Below, in pieces: positions 6,910-13,236 of a DNA stretch of 13,262 bases. The notes under the pieces are model-generated. The model was given only the letters and a program-made list of their open reading frames with translations. It searched no databases and had not been told where the DNA came from. This DNA is from Acetobacteraceae bacterium (lineage in GTDB: Bacteria > Pseudomonadota > Alphaproteobacteria > Acetobacterales > Acetobacteraceae): contig CANJOG010000020.1 of assembly GCA_947475475.1 (NCBI GenBank), forward strand, positions 1 to 13,262. The letters are read 5' to 3'. Both the position numbers and the translations under genes were made by a program. The number at the start of each line of letters is the position of its first letter. The stretch's first letter is position 1.

Positions 6910-7630
6910 AGCTGAAAACCTGCACGTCCATTTCGGCCATGTGCATGCACTGCGTGGCGCGAGCCTGTCCACCGATGGCCGCGAAATCCTTGCACTGATC
7001 GGACCGAACGGGGCCGGCAAGAGCACGCTGCTCAACAGCATCGGCGGGCTCTATAAGCCTTCCTCAGGCAAGGTCACGCTCGATGGGCACGACATCACCG
7101 GCGCCAATCCGCGCGCCGTGGTCGATGCCGGTGTTACGCTGGTGCCGCAGGGGCGCCGCCTGTTCGGCTCCATGAGCGTGCGGGAGAATCTCGAACTCGG
7201 CGCTTTCACCAATAAGAGCAGTGCCGATATTGCCAAGCGCATCGGGCGGCTGGCCGAATTGTTTCCCGAGATTGGCGCGCGGCTCGATATCCGCTCCTCG
7301 GCGCTGAGCGGTGGGCAACAGCAGATCGTGGCGCTGATGCGCGGCCTGATGTCGGACCCGAAGATCCTGCTGCTCGACGAACCCTCGATCGGGGTAGCGC
7401 CGATGATCGTTCAGCGGATCGGTCAGGAGATCCGCCGGCTCAATCGTGAGCTTGGCATCGGCATCATTCTTGTCGAGCAGAACGTGCCTTTCGCGCTCAA
7501 GCTCGCGGACCGCGCGGCGATTCTGACGCAAGGCCGCGTGAATTATGCTGGCCCGCCGGAACCGTTGAACGATCATGACCTGCTGACGCAGTATTTCTTC
7601 GGCGGCAGGCCCACGCACAGCGCGGCCTGA
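6899..7630 (+). CDS. ABC transporter ATP-binding protein, LivF-like
   Basis: A 243-residue ATPase. Walker A GPNGAGKST is at residues 35-43, the Q-loop Gln at 84 (LVPQGRRLF), the canonical C-loop LSGGQ at 136-140, and Walker B ILLLDEP at 156-162. The switch position is Gln193 (LVEQN), which is normal for LivF proteins. The start overlaps the LivG-like gene by 11 bases, with GGAG 6 bases upstream. The C-terminus (DLLTQYFFGG) matches the family end. With the LivG-like partner it forms the ATPase heterodimer of the importer; its canonical C-loop may compensate for the altered one in the partner. Confidence 0.95.
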   Translation: MRLEAENLHVHFGHVHALRGASLSTDGREILALIGPNGAGKSTLLNSIGGLYKPSSGKVTLDGHDITGANPRAVVDAGVTLVPQGRRLFGSMSVRENLELGAFTNKSSADIAKRIGRLAELFPEIGARLDIRSSALSGGQQQIVALMRGLMSDPKILLLDEPSIGVAPMIVQRIGQEIRRLNRELGIGIILVEQNVPFALKLADRAAILTQGRVNYAGPPEPLNDHDLLTQYFFGGRPTHSAA

Positions 7631-7641
7631 AAACCCGGGCC

Positions 7642-8073
7642 ATGCTCAACGATATCGACAGCATCCGGCGCGTCATCGTGCTCTACAGTCTGTTGCTCGA
7701 TGACGGACGTTTTGAGGAATGGGGCAATCTCTTTACTGATGATGCCTTTTTTCTCTCCGTCCCGATCGGCCGGCCCGAGGGCTATCACGGTCGCGCCGAG
7801 ATCGTCGCGGGGCCGGGCCGCGAGTCCAATCCCACACGCGGCAAAGTGCATTTCAGCGGCCAGCCGCTGATCGACGTGATCGGCCATGACGCGCATGCGT
7901 GGTGGGATTTCATCATGGTGCAGGGCAACGATCCCGCCCCGCCAACCACCTATGCCGGGCGCTACTACGCCAAGTTCCGCAAAGAAAACGGCACTTGGCG
8001 CTATAGCGAACGCATCTCCGTGCGCGCAGGCGAACCAAGGCCAGATTTCGTCATCCCGGTGCCCGGCGCCTGA
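7642..8073 (+). CDS. SnoaL/NTF2-fold protein, second copy
   Basis: A 143-residue SnoaL_4-type protein. Pattern seen: LYSLLLDDGRFEEW with the family Asp at 20-21, LFTDDAFF at 30-37, H70 in KVHFSG at the usual central-His position, and the closing strand NGTWRYSERISV near 116-127. It is 11 bases downstream of the LivF-like stop and so belongs to the transport operon, but no clear ribosome binding site precedes its ATG, so it probably relies on translational coupling. Together with the copy at 363-884 it brackets the locus, suggesting two small NTF2-fold enzymes (hydration, dehydration or isomerisation) in one pathway. The exact reaction is unknown. Confidence 0.85.
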   Translation: MLNDIDSIRRVIVLYSLLLDDGRFEEWGNLFTDDAFFLSVPIGRPEGYHGRAEIVAGPGRESNPTRGKVHFSGQPLIDVIGHDAHAWWDFIMVQGNDPAPPTTYAGRYYAKFRKENGTWRYSERISVRAGEPRPDFVIPVPGA

Positions 8074-8087
8074 TCGCCGAGTTGGTT

Positions 8088-8138
8088 GAGCGGACGATTT
8101 AGACCGCCGGTGACTCCCCCCTCGGTCATCGTGCGCTA
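8088..8138. repeat. 51-bp palindromic repeat, copy A
   Basis: A direct repeat of the element at 10631-10681, identical at 45 of 51 positions. Outer arms AGCGGACGAT (8089-8098) and ATCGTGCGCT (8128-8137) pair at 9 of 10 positions; inner arms GACCG (8102-8106) and CGGTC (8123-8127) pair perfectly. It fills the 62-base gap between two convergent genes, and its last three bases (CTA) are the complement of the P450 TAG stop codon. It could act as a bidirectional transcription barrier. Confidence 0.8.
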
Positions 8139-9353
8139 CGGCGCCCACACCAGCGGCAGCGCATCTGGCACCCAGGCGACACCGCCATTGATCTTCACGT
8201 CATGGCCAGGTGCTACGCCAAAATGCTTGATCCGCTTGGCCCATTCCTCCAGCAGCACGCGGATTTCCAGCCGTGCGAGATGCGAACCGAGGCAGCGGTG
8301 ATGGCCTGAGCCAAACACCAGATGCGGACTCACCTCGCGGGTGAAATCCACGTCATAGGGATTGGCATATTCAGCATCGTCCACACCTGAAAGCTGGATC
8401 AGATAGACAATCCGGTCACCCTGGCGAAACTGGATGCCGCTATAGACCAGATCATGCGTGACGCCGCGCTCGGGTGTCGCCACACCGCTGACGCGGATCA
8501 GTTCCTCGAGCGCGAGAGCCGTATTCGTCATCGGATCGGCCGCGATGAACGCGTAATGCTGCGGATTGCGTGCAAGAAACGCCATCACGAAGGACATGCA
8601 CGCCGCCACCGTATCCAGCCCGGCGAGGAACATGAACACCGCGCCGCCCAATTGCTGCGCCTCGGTGATGGGCTCGCCCATGATCTTGCCATTGATGACG
8701 CGGGTCAGCAGATCATCGGATGGGCTTGCCCGCCGCTCCACCAGGAGTCCGCTGAGCAGATCGGCAAGATCGGCAAGCCCGCGATGCTGCACCTCCTGGC
8801 TCTGGCCGCGCAGATAGCGCGCCGCCATGCCGATCATTTCCTCGCGCTTTTCCACCGGCCCCTTCACCAGCCGCAGGAATATCGTCACCGGCAGCATATG
8901 GCCGATATCATGCACGAAGTCGCAGGTGCCATTATCGTAGACGGCATCGACGAGCGCCGCCGCCAGCGTGCGCACCTCCGCCTCCATGCTGCGCGCCATC
9001 GCGGGTGAGAACATCGGCGCGAAAATGGCGCGCGCATCAGTATGCTCGGGCGGGTCGTAGAAATTCGGCAGATGCCGCGTCGGATTGTCTTTCTTTTGAT
9101 AGTTGAAGGCAGGGTCAGTAGTAAATTTGTCTGGCTGACGGAACATGTCGCGCACATCCTGCGCCCGCGTCACCACCCAATGCCCGCCATTCAACGGCGA
9201 GTAGAAAATCGGCGGCGCCTGGCGGTGCAGTTTTCGCGCTATGCCCACTTGCGGCATCAGATGCCGCCCCGGCTCGCTGAACACGTCGTACTCGAACACC
9301 AGTTCCGGCGGCACATGCGCGGGAATGCGAGGGTCGGATTGAATGCTGTCCAT
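8136..9353 (-). CDS. Cytochrome P450, P450cam/CYP101-like class I
   Basis: A 405-residue soluble bacterial P450. The I-helix oxygen-activation motif AGLDT is at residues 244-248 (acid-alcohol pair D247-T248), the ExxR motif is EELIR with E284 and R287, and the heme-thiolate loop FGSGHHRCLG is at 347-356 with C354 as ligand. The NGGHW segment near 55-59, the DPPEHT segment near 100 and the C-terminal ALPLVW strongly recall P450cam, a terpenoid hydroxylase. The start at 9353 follows GGAG by about 10 bases; the frame stays open far upstream only because it runs antisense to the lipoprotein gene. Class I enzymes need a ferredoxin and reductase, and no [2Fe-2S] vertebrate-type ferredoxin or flavin reductase is next to it. 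Its convergent position suggests separate regulation from the transport operon. Family is firm; the substrate is open. Confidence 0.94.
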   Translation of the reverse strand: MDSIQSDPRIPAHVPPELVFEYDVFSEPGRHLMPQVGIARKLHRQAPPIFYSPLNGGHWVVTRAQDVRDMFRQPDKFTTDPAFNYQKKDNPTRHLPNFYDPPEHTDARAIFAPMFSPAMARSMEAEVRTLAAALVDAVYDNGTCDFVHDIGHMLPVTIFLRLVKGPVEKREEMIGMAARYLRGQSQEVQHRGLADLADLLSGLLVERRASPSDDLLTRVINGKIMGEPITEAQQLGGAVFMFLAGLDTVAACMSFVMAFLARNPQHYAFIAADPMTNTALALEELIRVSGVATPERGVTHDLVYSGIQFRQGDRIVYLIQLSGVDDAEYANPYDVDFTREVSPHLVFGSGHHRCLGSHLARLEIRVLLEEWAKRIKHFGVAPGHDVKINGGVAWVPDALPLVWAP

Positions 9354-9560
9354 CGCGGCGTCTCCGGCGTGTCCTGGCCCCGCGTCGATATCCGCACAGG
9401 CGGGAGAACGATCGGCCAGCGTTTTCCCCAAGCTTATGAGGGCCGCCGGCAAGCGGCAATACGACCGCGCACCAAAGCCCACCCGTATATTGCAGGCGAC
9501 ATTGCCACGCGCAGCCAATAATCTGACCATCACAGGGGTGGAATTCTTCAAGGAGACGGC

Positions 9561-10631
9561 ATGAATCGCAGGCGCGGCACTGGAACCGGGCGAAACCCCG
9601 TGCGCGGTGGCCTCCTCTGCGCAAGCCTGCTGCTCCTCGGCCTCCTCGGCGGTTGCGCCAGGCCGGACAGCAAACCCGCCTCTTCCACCCCGCCCACGGA
9701 ACCCTCCGCCCCGCAAGAAGCCGCCGTCGCACCACCCAAGCCTGACCAGCAAGCGGCGCCGACGCCCGACATCCCTTGCGACATGCCACCCGCTTTCACC
9801 GCCACCGATGCCACCCAGCCCGGCGGCGTCCCGGTCCTGGGCGACAAATTCGCCCTCCTTTTCACCGCCCCGCTCAATGTCAACACCGATGGCACCAGCC
9901 GCTCCTATTCGCTGGACGACCCCGAGGGCGAGGCATTCGCGCTCAACCGTCTCTGCCACGCCATGGAGGGCGCCTGCCGCGGCCTCGACGAGCCAGCCCG
10001 CGCCGCCCGCTACGCCAAACTCCGCGAGGCGCGAGAGCGCGACTGGGCCGAATCGCTGGTCCGCGACACCAGCCTCTCCGCCGCAGTGATCGCCCGCGCG
10101 CCGGATGGACGCATCTGTCCGGAAGTGCCCGTCATCGGCCAGGCCTTCCTGATCTCCGCCATCGCACTCGCCGATCCGCGTATCGCCGGTGTCTGCGGGC
10201 TGGATTCCTATGCCGACGCGCTGGCCGTCCCGATGCTTTTCCTGCAAGGCGGCGAAAACGGTTTCCGCCAGCGCGGCGTGCGCGTGGGCGATGCCGTTGT
10301 TGCCTGGCGCGACGGGATGGAGCGGCCGGTGCTCGGCATCATCGGCGACACCGCGCCCGCCAACCGCATCGCCGAGGGTTCGATTGCCCTGAACGGCGCC
10401 CTGCTCGGCCGCGAAAGCGAGCCCGCCAATTACCGCGAAACCATCCGCCGCTATGCCGTCCCCCGCGCCACCGTGCTGATCTTCCCCGCCACGCGCGATG
10501 CCGGCCGACCACGCATCACCGCCGAGCGCGTGGAGGATGCCGCCCGCGCTGCCTTGCTCGCCTGGGATGGTGGTTCAGAAGAGAAAGCCACTGCCCGTCT
10601 GCGCGCTTGCGCGGCGCGGGCCGCACGTTAG
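9561..10631 (+). CDS. Lipoprotein with GH75 (chitosanase-like) C-terminal region
   Basis: A 356-residue secreted lipoprotein. A basic start (MNRRR), a Leu-rich core and the lipobox LGGC put the lipidated Cys at residue 32; Ala at +2 favours the outer membrane. A Pro/Ala-rich tether spans about 36-72. The globular region carries NVNTDGTSRSY (107-117) and VGDAVVAW followed by GIIGDTAPANRIAEGSIAL (259-277), resembling the GDtGP..kiGEaSiaL block of GH75 fungal-type chitosanases; D263 and E272 would be the acidic pair. Six Cys lie in the mature part (C73, C132, C139, C186, C212, C350, besides C32). AAGGAG ends 5 bases before the ATG. The TAG stop overlaps the repeat at 10631. The GH75 link comes from memory of the motif and is moderate; many bacterial relatives are simply annotated hypothetical. 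Confidence 0.85.
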   Translation: MNRRRGTGTGRNPVRGGLLCASLLLLGLLGGCARPDSKPASSTPPTEPSAPQEAAVAPPKPDQQAAPTPDIPCDMPPAFTATDATQPGGVPVLGDKFALLFTAPLNVNTDGTSRSYSLDDPEGEAFALNRLCHAMEGACRGLDEPARAARYAKLREARERDWAESLVRDTSLSAAVIARAPDGRICPEVPVIGQAFLISAIALADPRIAGVCGLDSYADALAVPMLFLQGGENGFRQRGVRVGDAVVAWRDGMERPVLGIIGDTAPANRIAEGSIALNGALLGRESEPANYRETIRRYAVPRATVLIFPATRDAGRPRITAERVEDAARAALLAWDGGSEEKATARLRACAARAAR

Positions 10632-10681
10632 AGCGGACGATTCAGACCTCTGGTGATTCCACCTTCGGTCATCGTGCGCTA
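10631..10681. repeat. 51-bp palindromic repeat, copy B
   Basis: The second copy of the element at 8088-8138, same orientation, 45/51 identical. Outer arms AGCGGACGAT (10632-10641) and ATCGTGCGCT (10671-10680) pair at 9 of 10 positions, inner GACC (10645-10648) pairs with GGTC (10667-10670), and a mini-hairpin GGTG-ATTC-CACC (10652-10663) forms the tip. Its first base is the last base of the lipoprotein TAG stop, and it occupies most of the gap before the next gene. Confidence 0.8.
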
Positions 10682-10701
10682 ACCCCAGCAAGGAAACCGC
10701 C

Positions 10702-11370
10702 ATGGATACCAGGCGCGCCGCCCTCAAGGCCGAGATCATGCAGAGCTATGACGGTCCCTTTGGCGGCTGGTGGGAGCGGCTGCTGGAGGAGGCGCCGGAA
10801 TCGCTGCGCCGCATCCACCACATGTTGGAGGCAATCCGCGCCACCTCCGTGCTCGGCTCCAGCTTCCAGCATCTGGTCTGGGTGGCCGTCGATTCTGTGG
10901 TCACGCATCTCTACCCACGCGGCGCCGGCATCCATGCCCGCGTCGCCATCGAGCAGGGGGCGAGCCGCCGCCAGGTGATCGAGACGCTGGAAATCGCCAC
11001 TGCCGCCAGTTTTCGCGGCGTGGATGCGGCGCTGTCCATCGTGCTCCAGGCAGCCACCGAAGCCGGGCACGCGCTGCCCCCCGCCCCGGCGGCGGCGTAT
11101 CGCGCCCGCATTGCCGAGTATGGAACCGCCTGGCCGGAGGAGGCATGGGACATGGAAGGGCCAGGGCTCGACGCCAAATCCCGCGCCCTGCTCCACCTCG
11201 CCTGCGCCGCGAGCCCGGCTTTGGCGGACCAGGACGGCATGCGCCGCCATGCTGCCGAGGCGCTGCGTTATGGCGCGCGCGTGGAGGAATTGATCGAAAC
11301 GGTTCAGCTTGCGCAATGCATCGCCACCCACGCCCTGGCGGATGGCATCATGGCAATGCCGACGGAATAG
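10702..11370 (+). CDS. Carboxymuconolactone decarboxylase (AhpD-like) family protein, tandem domain
   Basis: A 222-residue all-helical protein with two related halves. The first (about 55-115) contains GIHARVAIEQGASRRQVIETLEIA and the second (about 157-215) contains RRHAAEALRYGARVEELIETVQLA, both the typical alkylhydroperoxidase/CMD helical hairpin (HA..A...GA...EI.E...). The CxxC pair of AhpD peroxidases is absent; only C168 and C206 are visible. A redox role of AhpD type is therefore unlikely, and a decarboxylase-like or unknown role is more plausible. The CMD family often accompanies aromatic or gamma-lactone catabolism, which fits the oxygenases upstream. AAGGAAA precedes the ATG by about 8 bases. 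It lies 70 bases after the lipoprotein, beyond repeat B, so co-transcription is uncertain. Confidence 0.85.
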   Translation: MDTRRAALKAEIMQSYDGPFGGWWERLLEEAPESLRRIHHMLEAIRATSVLGSSFQHLVWVAVDSVVTHLYPRGAGIHARVAIEQGASRRQVIETLEIATAASFRGVDAALSIVLQAATEAGHALPPAPAAAYRARIAEYGTAWPEEAWDMEGPGLDAKSRALLHLACAASPALADQDGMRRHAAEALRYGARVEELIETVQLAQCIATHALADGIMAMPTE

Positions 11371-11491
11371 AGAGTCTTGGGATTCCCGTGCCGAATCTCG
11401 GGCGGCGAACGTCAGGTACCGGGGCAACTCCGTTTAACGATCAGGTAGACTCACCAACGCGGCTGAATGGAATCGCCGCGACCCTGACGTG
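11371..11491. other. Non-coding gap with short dyads
   Basis: No credible gene. ACGTCAGG (11409-11416) is the exact reverse complement of CCTGACGT (11483-11490), and the latter is part of a short palindrome, CCTGAC-GT-GTCAGG (11483-11496), that overlaps the stop of the small minus-strand gene. GATTC and GAATC (around 11381-11397) form another small dyad. These could fold as a 3-prime structure for convergent transcripts. Confidence 0.35.
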
Positions 11492-11593
11492 TCAGGCCAG
11501 ATCGCGCATCCGCCGTGCCAGCGCCACGCCAGCACTCAGCCACACCCCCAGGGCGAGCAGTCCAAGAACAAGTTGAGACAGAGTTGCGGACAT
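11492..11593 (-). CDS. Putative 33-residue single-span membrane protein
   Basis: A short reading frame with a good shape for a small membrane protein: polar start MSATLSQ, about 19 hydrophobic residues (LVLGLLALGVWLSAGVALA), then the basic end RRMRDLA before TGA. This predicts an N-out, C-in topology. A G-rich TAGGGGCC lies just before AAAATG as a modest ribosome binding site. Flanking DNA is non-coding on both sides, so it is not a shadow of a larger gene. It lies downstream of msrB on the same strand (235 bases away). Function is unknown; chance occurrence of a short hydrophobic frame remains possible. Confidence 0.45.
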   Translation of the reverse strand: MSATLSQLVLGLLALGVWLSAGVALARRMRDLA

Positions 11594-11828
11594 TTTGGCC
11601 CCTACCCCCAAGCCGGAAACCTGCAAAAGGTAGAGCAATCATCGTGCCAAGAATGAAGTTATAGTTAATTCAACGCCATAAGGTTCCGCGGGTCACGCCA
11701 CTGTAAAGATTCCTGACACAGACGTCCGAAACAGGCCTAAATCGGGCATAAACTAGCCTAACCCGGCCTGTTGATAACTCCGCGACTGTAAGATTTCCCG
11801 ACAGTGCCGCAAAATCAGGCCCGGCGCA
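11594..11828. other. AT-richer intergenic region with repeated motifs
   Basis: No protein gene is seen. ACTGTAAAGATTCCTGACA (from 11700) recurs imperfectly as ACTGTAAGATTTCCCGACA (from 11785). The second copy is also a dyad, ACTGT-11 bases-ACAGT (11785-11805). Between them AACAGGCC (11730-11737) and GGCCTGTT (11765-11772) form a perfect 8-base inverted repeat with nested CGGG and CCCG. The region separates the end of msrB from the small minus-strand gene and is more AT-rich than the rest of the window, consistent with regulatory DNA. Confidence 0.5.
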
Positions 11829-12248
11829 TCACACTTCGCCCTCCTCAGGCGTGAAATTCATTGCGACCCCGTTCATGCAATAACGCAGCCCTGTCGGTTT
11901 CGGCCCATCGGGGAACACATGCCCTAGATGGCCGCCACATTGGGCGCAGTGCACTTCGGTGCGCACCATGAAGAGGCTCTTATCCGTGGTGGTCTCCACG
12001 GCATCTGGCAGCGGATCGTTGAAGCTCGGCCAGCCGGTGCCGCTCTCGAACTTGGTACCGTTGGTGAAGAGCTTGGTGCCGCAGCCCGCGCAGGCAAAGG
12101 TGCCGCGCCTTTTCTCGTAATTCAGCGCGCAACTGCCCGGGCGCTCGGTGCCATGACCACGCAGCACGCGGAATTGCTCCGGGGTCAGGAGATTGCGCCA
12201 TTCCTGCTCGGTCTTGCTCACCGGGAAAATCTTGGCATCGTCCGTCAT
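11829..12248 (-). CDS. msrB: Peptide-methionine (R)-S-oxide reductase
   Basis: A 139-residue MsrB, which repairs methionine-R-sulfoxide in proteins, normally in the cytoplasm with thioredoxin as reductant. Two zinc-binding CxxC pairs are present (C53-A-G-C56 and C101-A-Q-C104). GTGWPSF is at 70-76, GGHLGHVF at 105-112, and the catalytic Cys is C124 in RYCMNGVAMNF. Full length for the family with no signal peptide. C40 (RPGSCALN) is an extra Cys that might serve as resolving residue. GAGGAG is about 7 bases before the ATG. It diverges from the SDR gene across a 133-base gap. Probably a housekeeping gene unconnected with the catabolic cluster. Confidence 0.97.
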   Translation of the reverse strand: MTDDAKIFPVSKTEQEWRNLLTPEQFRVLRGHGTERPGSCALNYEKRRGTFACAGCGTKLFTNGTKFESGTGWPSFNDPLPDAVETTTDKSLFMVRTEVHCAQCGGHLGHVFPDGPKPTGLRYCMNGVAMNFTPEEGEV

Positions 12249-12381
12249 GGGTCGTCTCCTCGTTCCTATCCGCTCTCAGATGGTCTGTTCGCCGGACGTG
12301 GCAACAAGGTAACACCGGATTCACGCCAGACGTCGATCCGGCTATCCTGATTTCGGACAAACCAACGAAAGCACCGATCGC

Positions 12382-13167
12382 ATGGACATCACCGGCGCGG
12401 CCTGTATCGTCACCGGAGGCGCCAGCGGCATCGGCCGCGCCATCGCCGCCCGCCTGATCGCCGGCGGCGCGCGCGGCGTGGCGATTGCCGACCTGCCGGG
12501 CGAGCGGCTCACCCGCACCGCCACCGAACTCGGCGCCCTGGCCCTGCCCTGCGACGCCACCGACGGCGCCGCCATCGCCACAATGATCGCTGCGGCCCAG
12601 GAACAGCTCGGTGAAATCGGCATCTTCGTCTCCAATGCCGGCATCTATTGCGCCGGTGGCGAAGAGGCGCCGGACGCCGAATGGGCGCTGAATTGGAACC
12701 TCCACGTCATGGCTCATGTCCACGCTGCCCGCGCCATTCTGCCGGGCATGGCGGCACGCGGCGCCGGCGCCTTCGTCATCACCGCCTCGGCGGCTGGCGT
12801 GCTCACCCATCTGAACTCGGCCAGCTACGCCACCACCAAGCACGCCGCCGTCGGGCTTGGAGAATTCCTCGCCATCAAATACGGGCCGAAGGAACCGGGC
12901 GGCCCGGGCGTCGCCATCTCCGTGCTCGCGCCGCAAGCCGTGCGCACGCCAATGACCGCCGGGTTGGAAGACGGGCCCAGCTCGGTCGATGGCATGCTGG
13001 CGCCGGAGGATGTCGCCAATGACGTCGCCGCCTCCATCGCGGACGGGCGCTTCCTGATCCTGCCGCATCCGCAGGTGCTGGAGTATATGCGCCGCAAATC
13101 CGCCGATTATGACCGCTGGATTTCCGGCATGCGGCGCATGAAGGCGCGCCGGCCGGACGGGATCTGA
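12382..13167 (+). CDS. Classical short-chain dehydrogenase/reductase (SDR)
   Basis: A 261-residue Rossmann-fold oxidoreductase. The cofactor loop TGGASGIG is at residues 11-18, and Asp37 at the end of the second strand (AIADL) favours NAD over NADP. NAG is at 85-87, and the catalytic set is N106, S136, Y149 and K153 (SASYATTKHA). After the active site, LAPQAVRTPM is the usual PG-like region that lines the cofactor. Length is normal for classical SDRs. The ribosome binding site is weak (GAAAG about 12 bases upstream), and no better start is seen. It likely oxidises an alcohol or reduces a ketone. A link to the alcohol products of the P450 or Rieske oxygenase is attractive but rests only on proximity. 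Confidence 0.95.
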   Translation: MDITGAACIVTGGASGIGRAIAARLIAGGARGVAIADLPGERLTRTATELGALALPCDATDGAAIATMIAAAQEQLGEIGIFVSNAGIYCAGGEEAPDAEWALNWNLHVMAHVHAARAILPGMAARGAGAFVITASAAGVLTHLNSASYATTKHAAVGLGEFLAIKYGPKEPGGPGVAISVLAPQAVRTPMTAGLEDGPSSVDGMLAPEDVANDVAASIADGRFLILPHPQVLEYMRRKSADYDRWISGMRRMKARRPDGI

Positions 13168-13236
13168 CGGGGCCGGAGCGCCAATTTCACCAAACCGCGG
13201 ATGCATTCTCCCACTCCCGCGTGATAGTTTTGAGCG

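Noticed and set aside
9354..10247. N-terminal extension of the P450 reading frame to about 703 residues
   Set aside because: The extra part is antisense to the lipoprotein gene and has low-complexity Gly/Arg-rich sequence. A normal P450 N-terminus with GGAG upstream begins at 9353.
11401..11460. Bacterial SRP RNA
   Set aside because: GTCAGGTACCGG resembles the start of the SRP GTCAGGTCCGG motif, but the following conserved GAAGGAAGCAGC part is missing and the flanks do not form the expected long hairpin.
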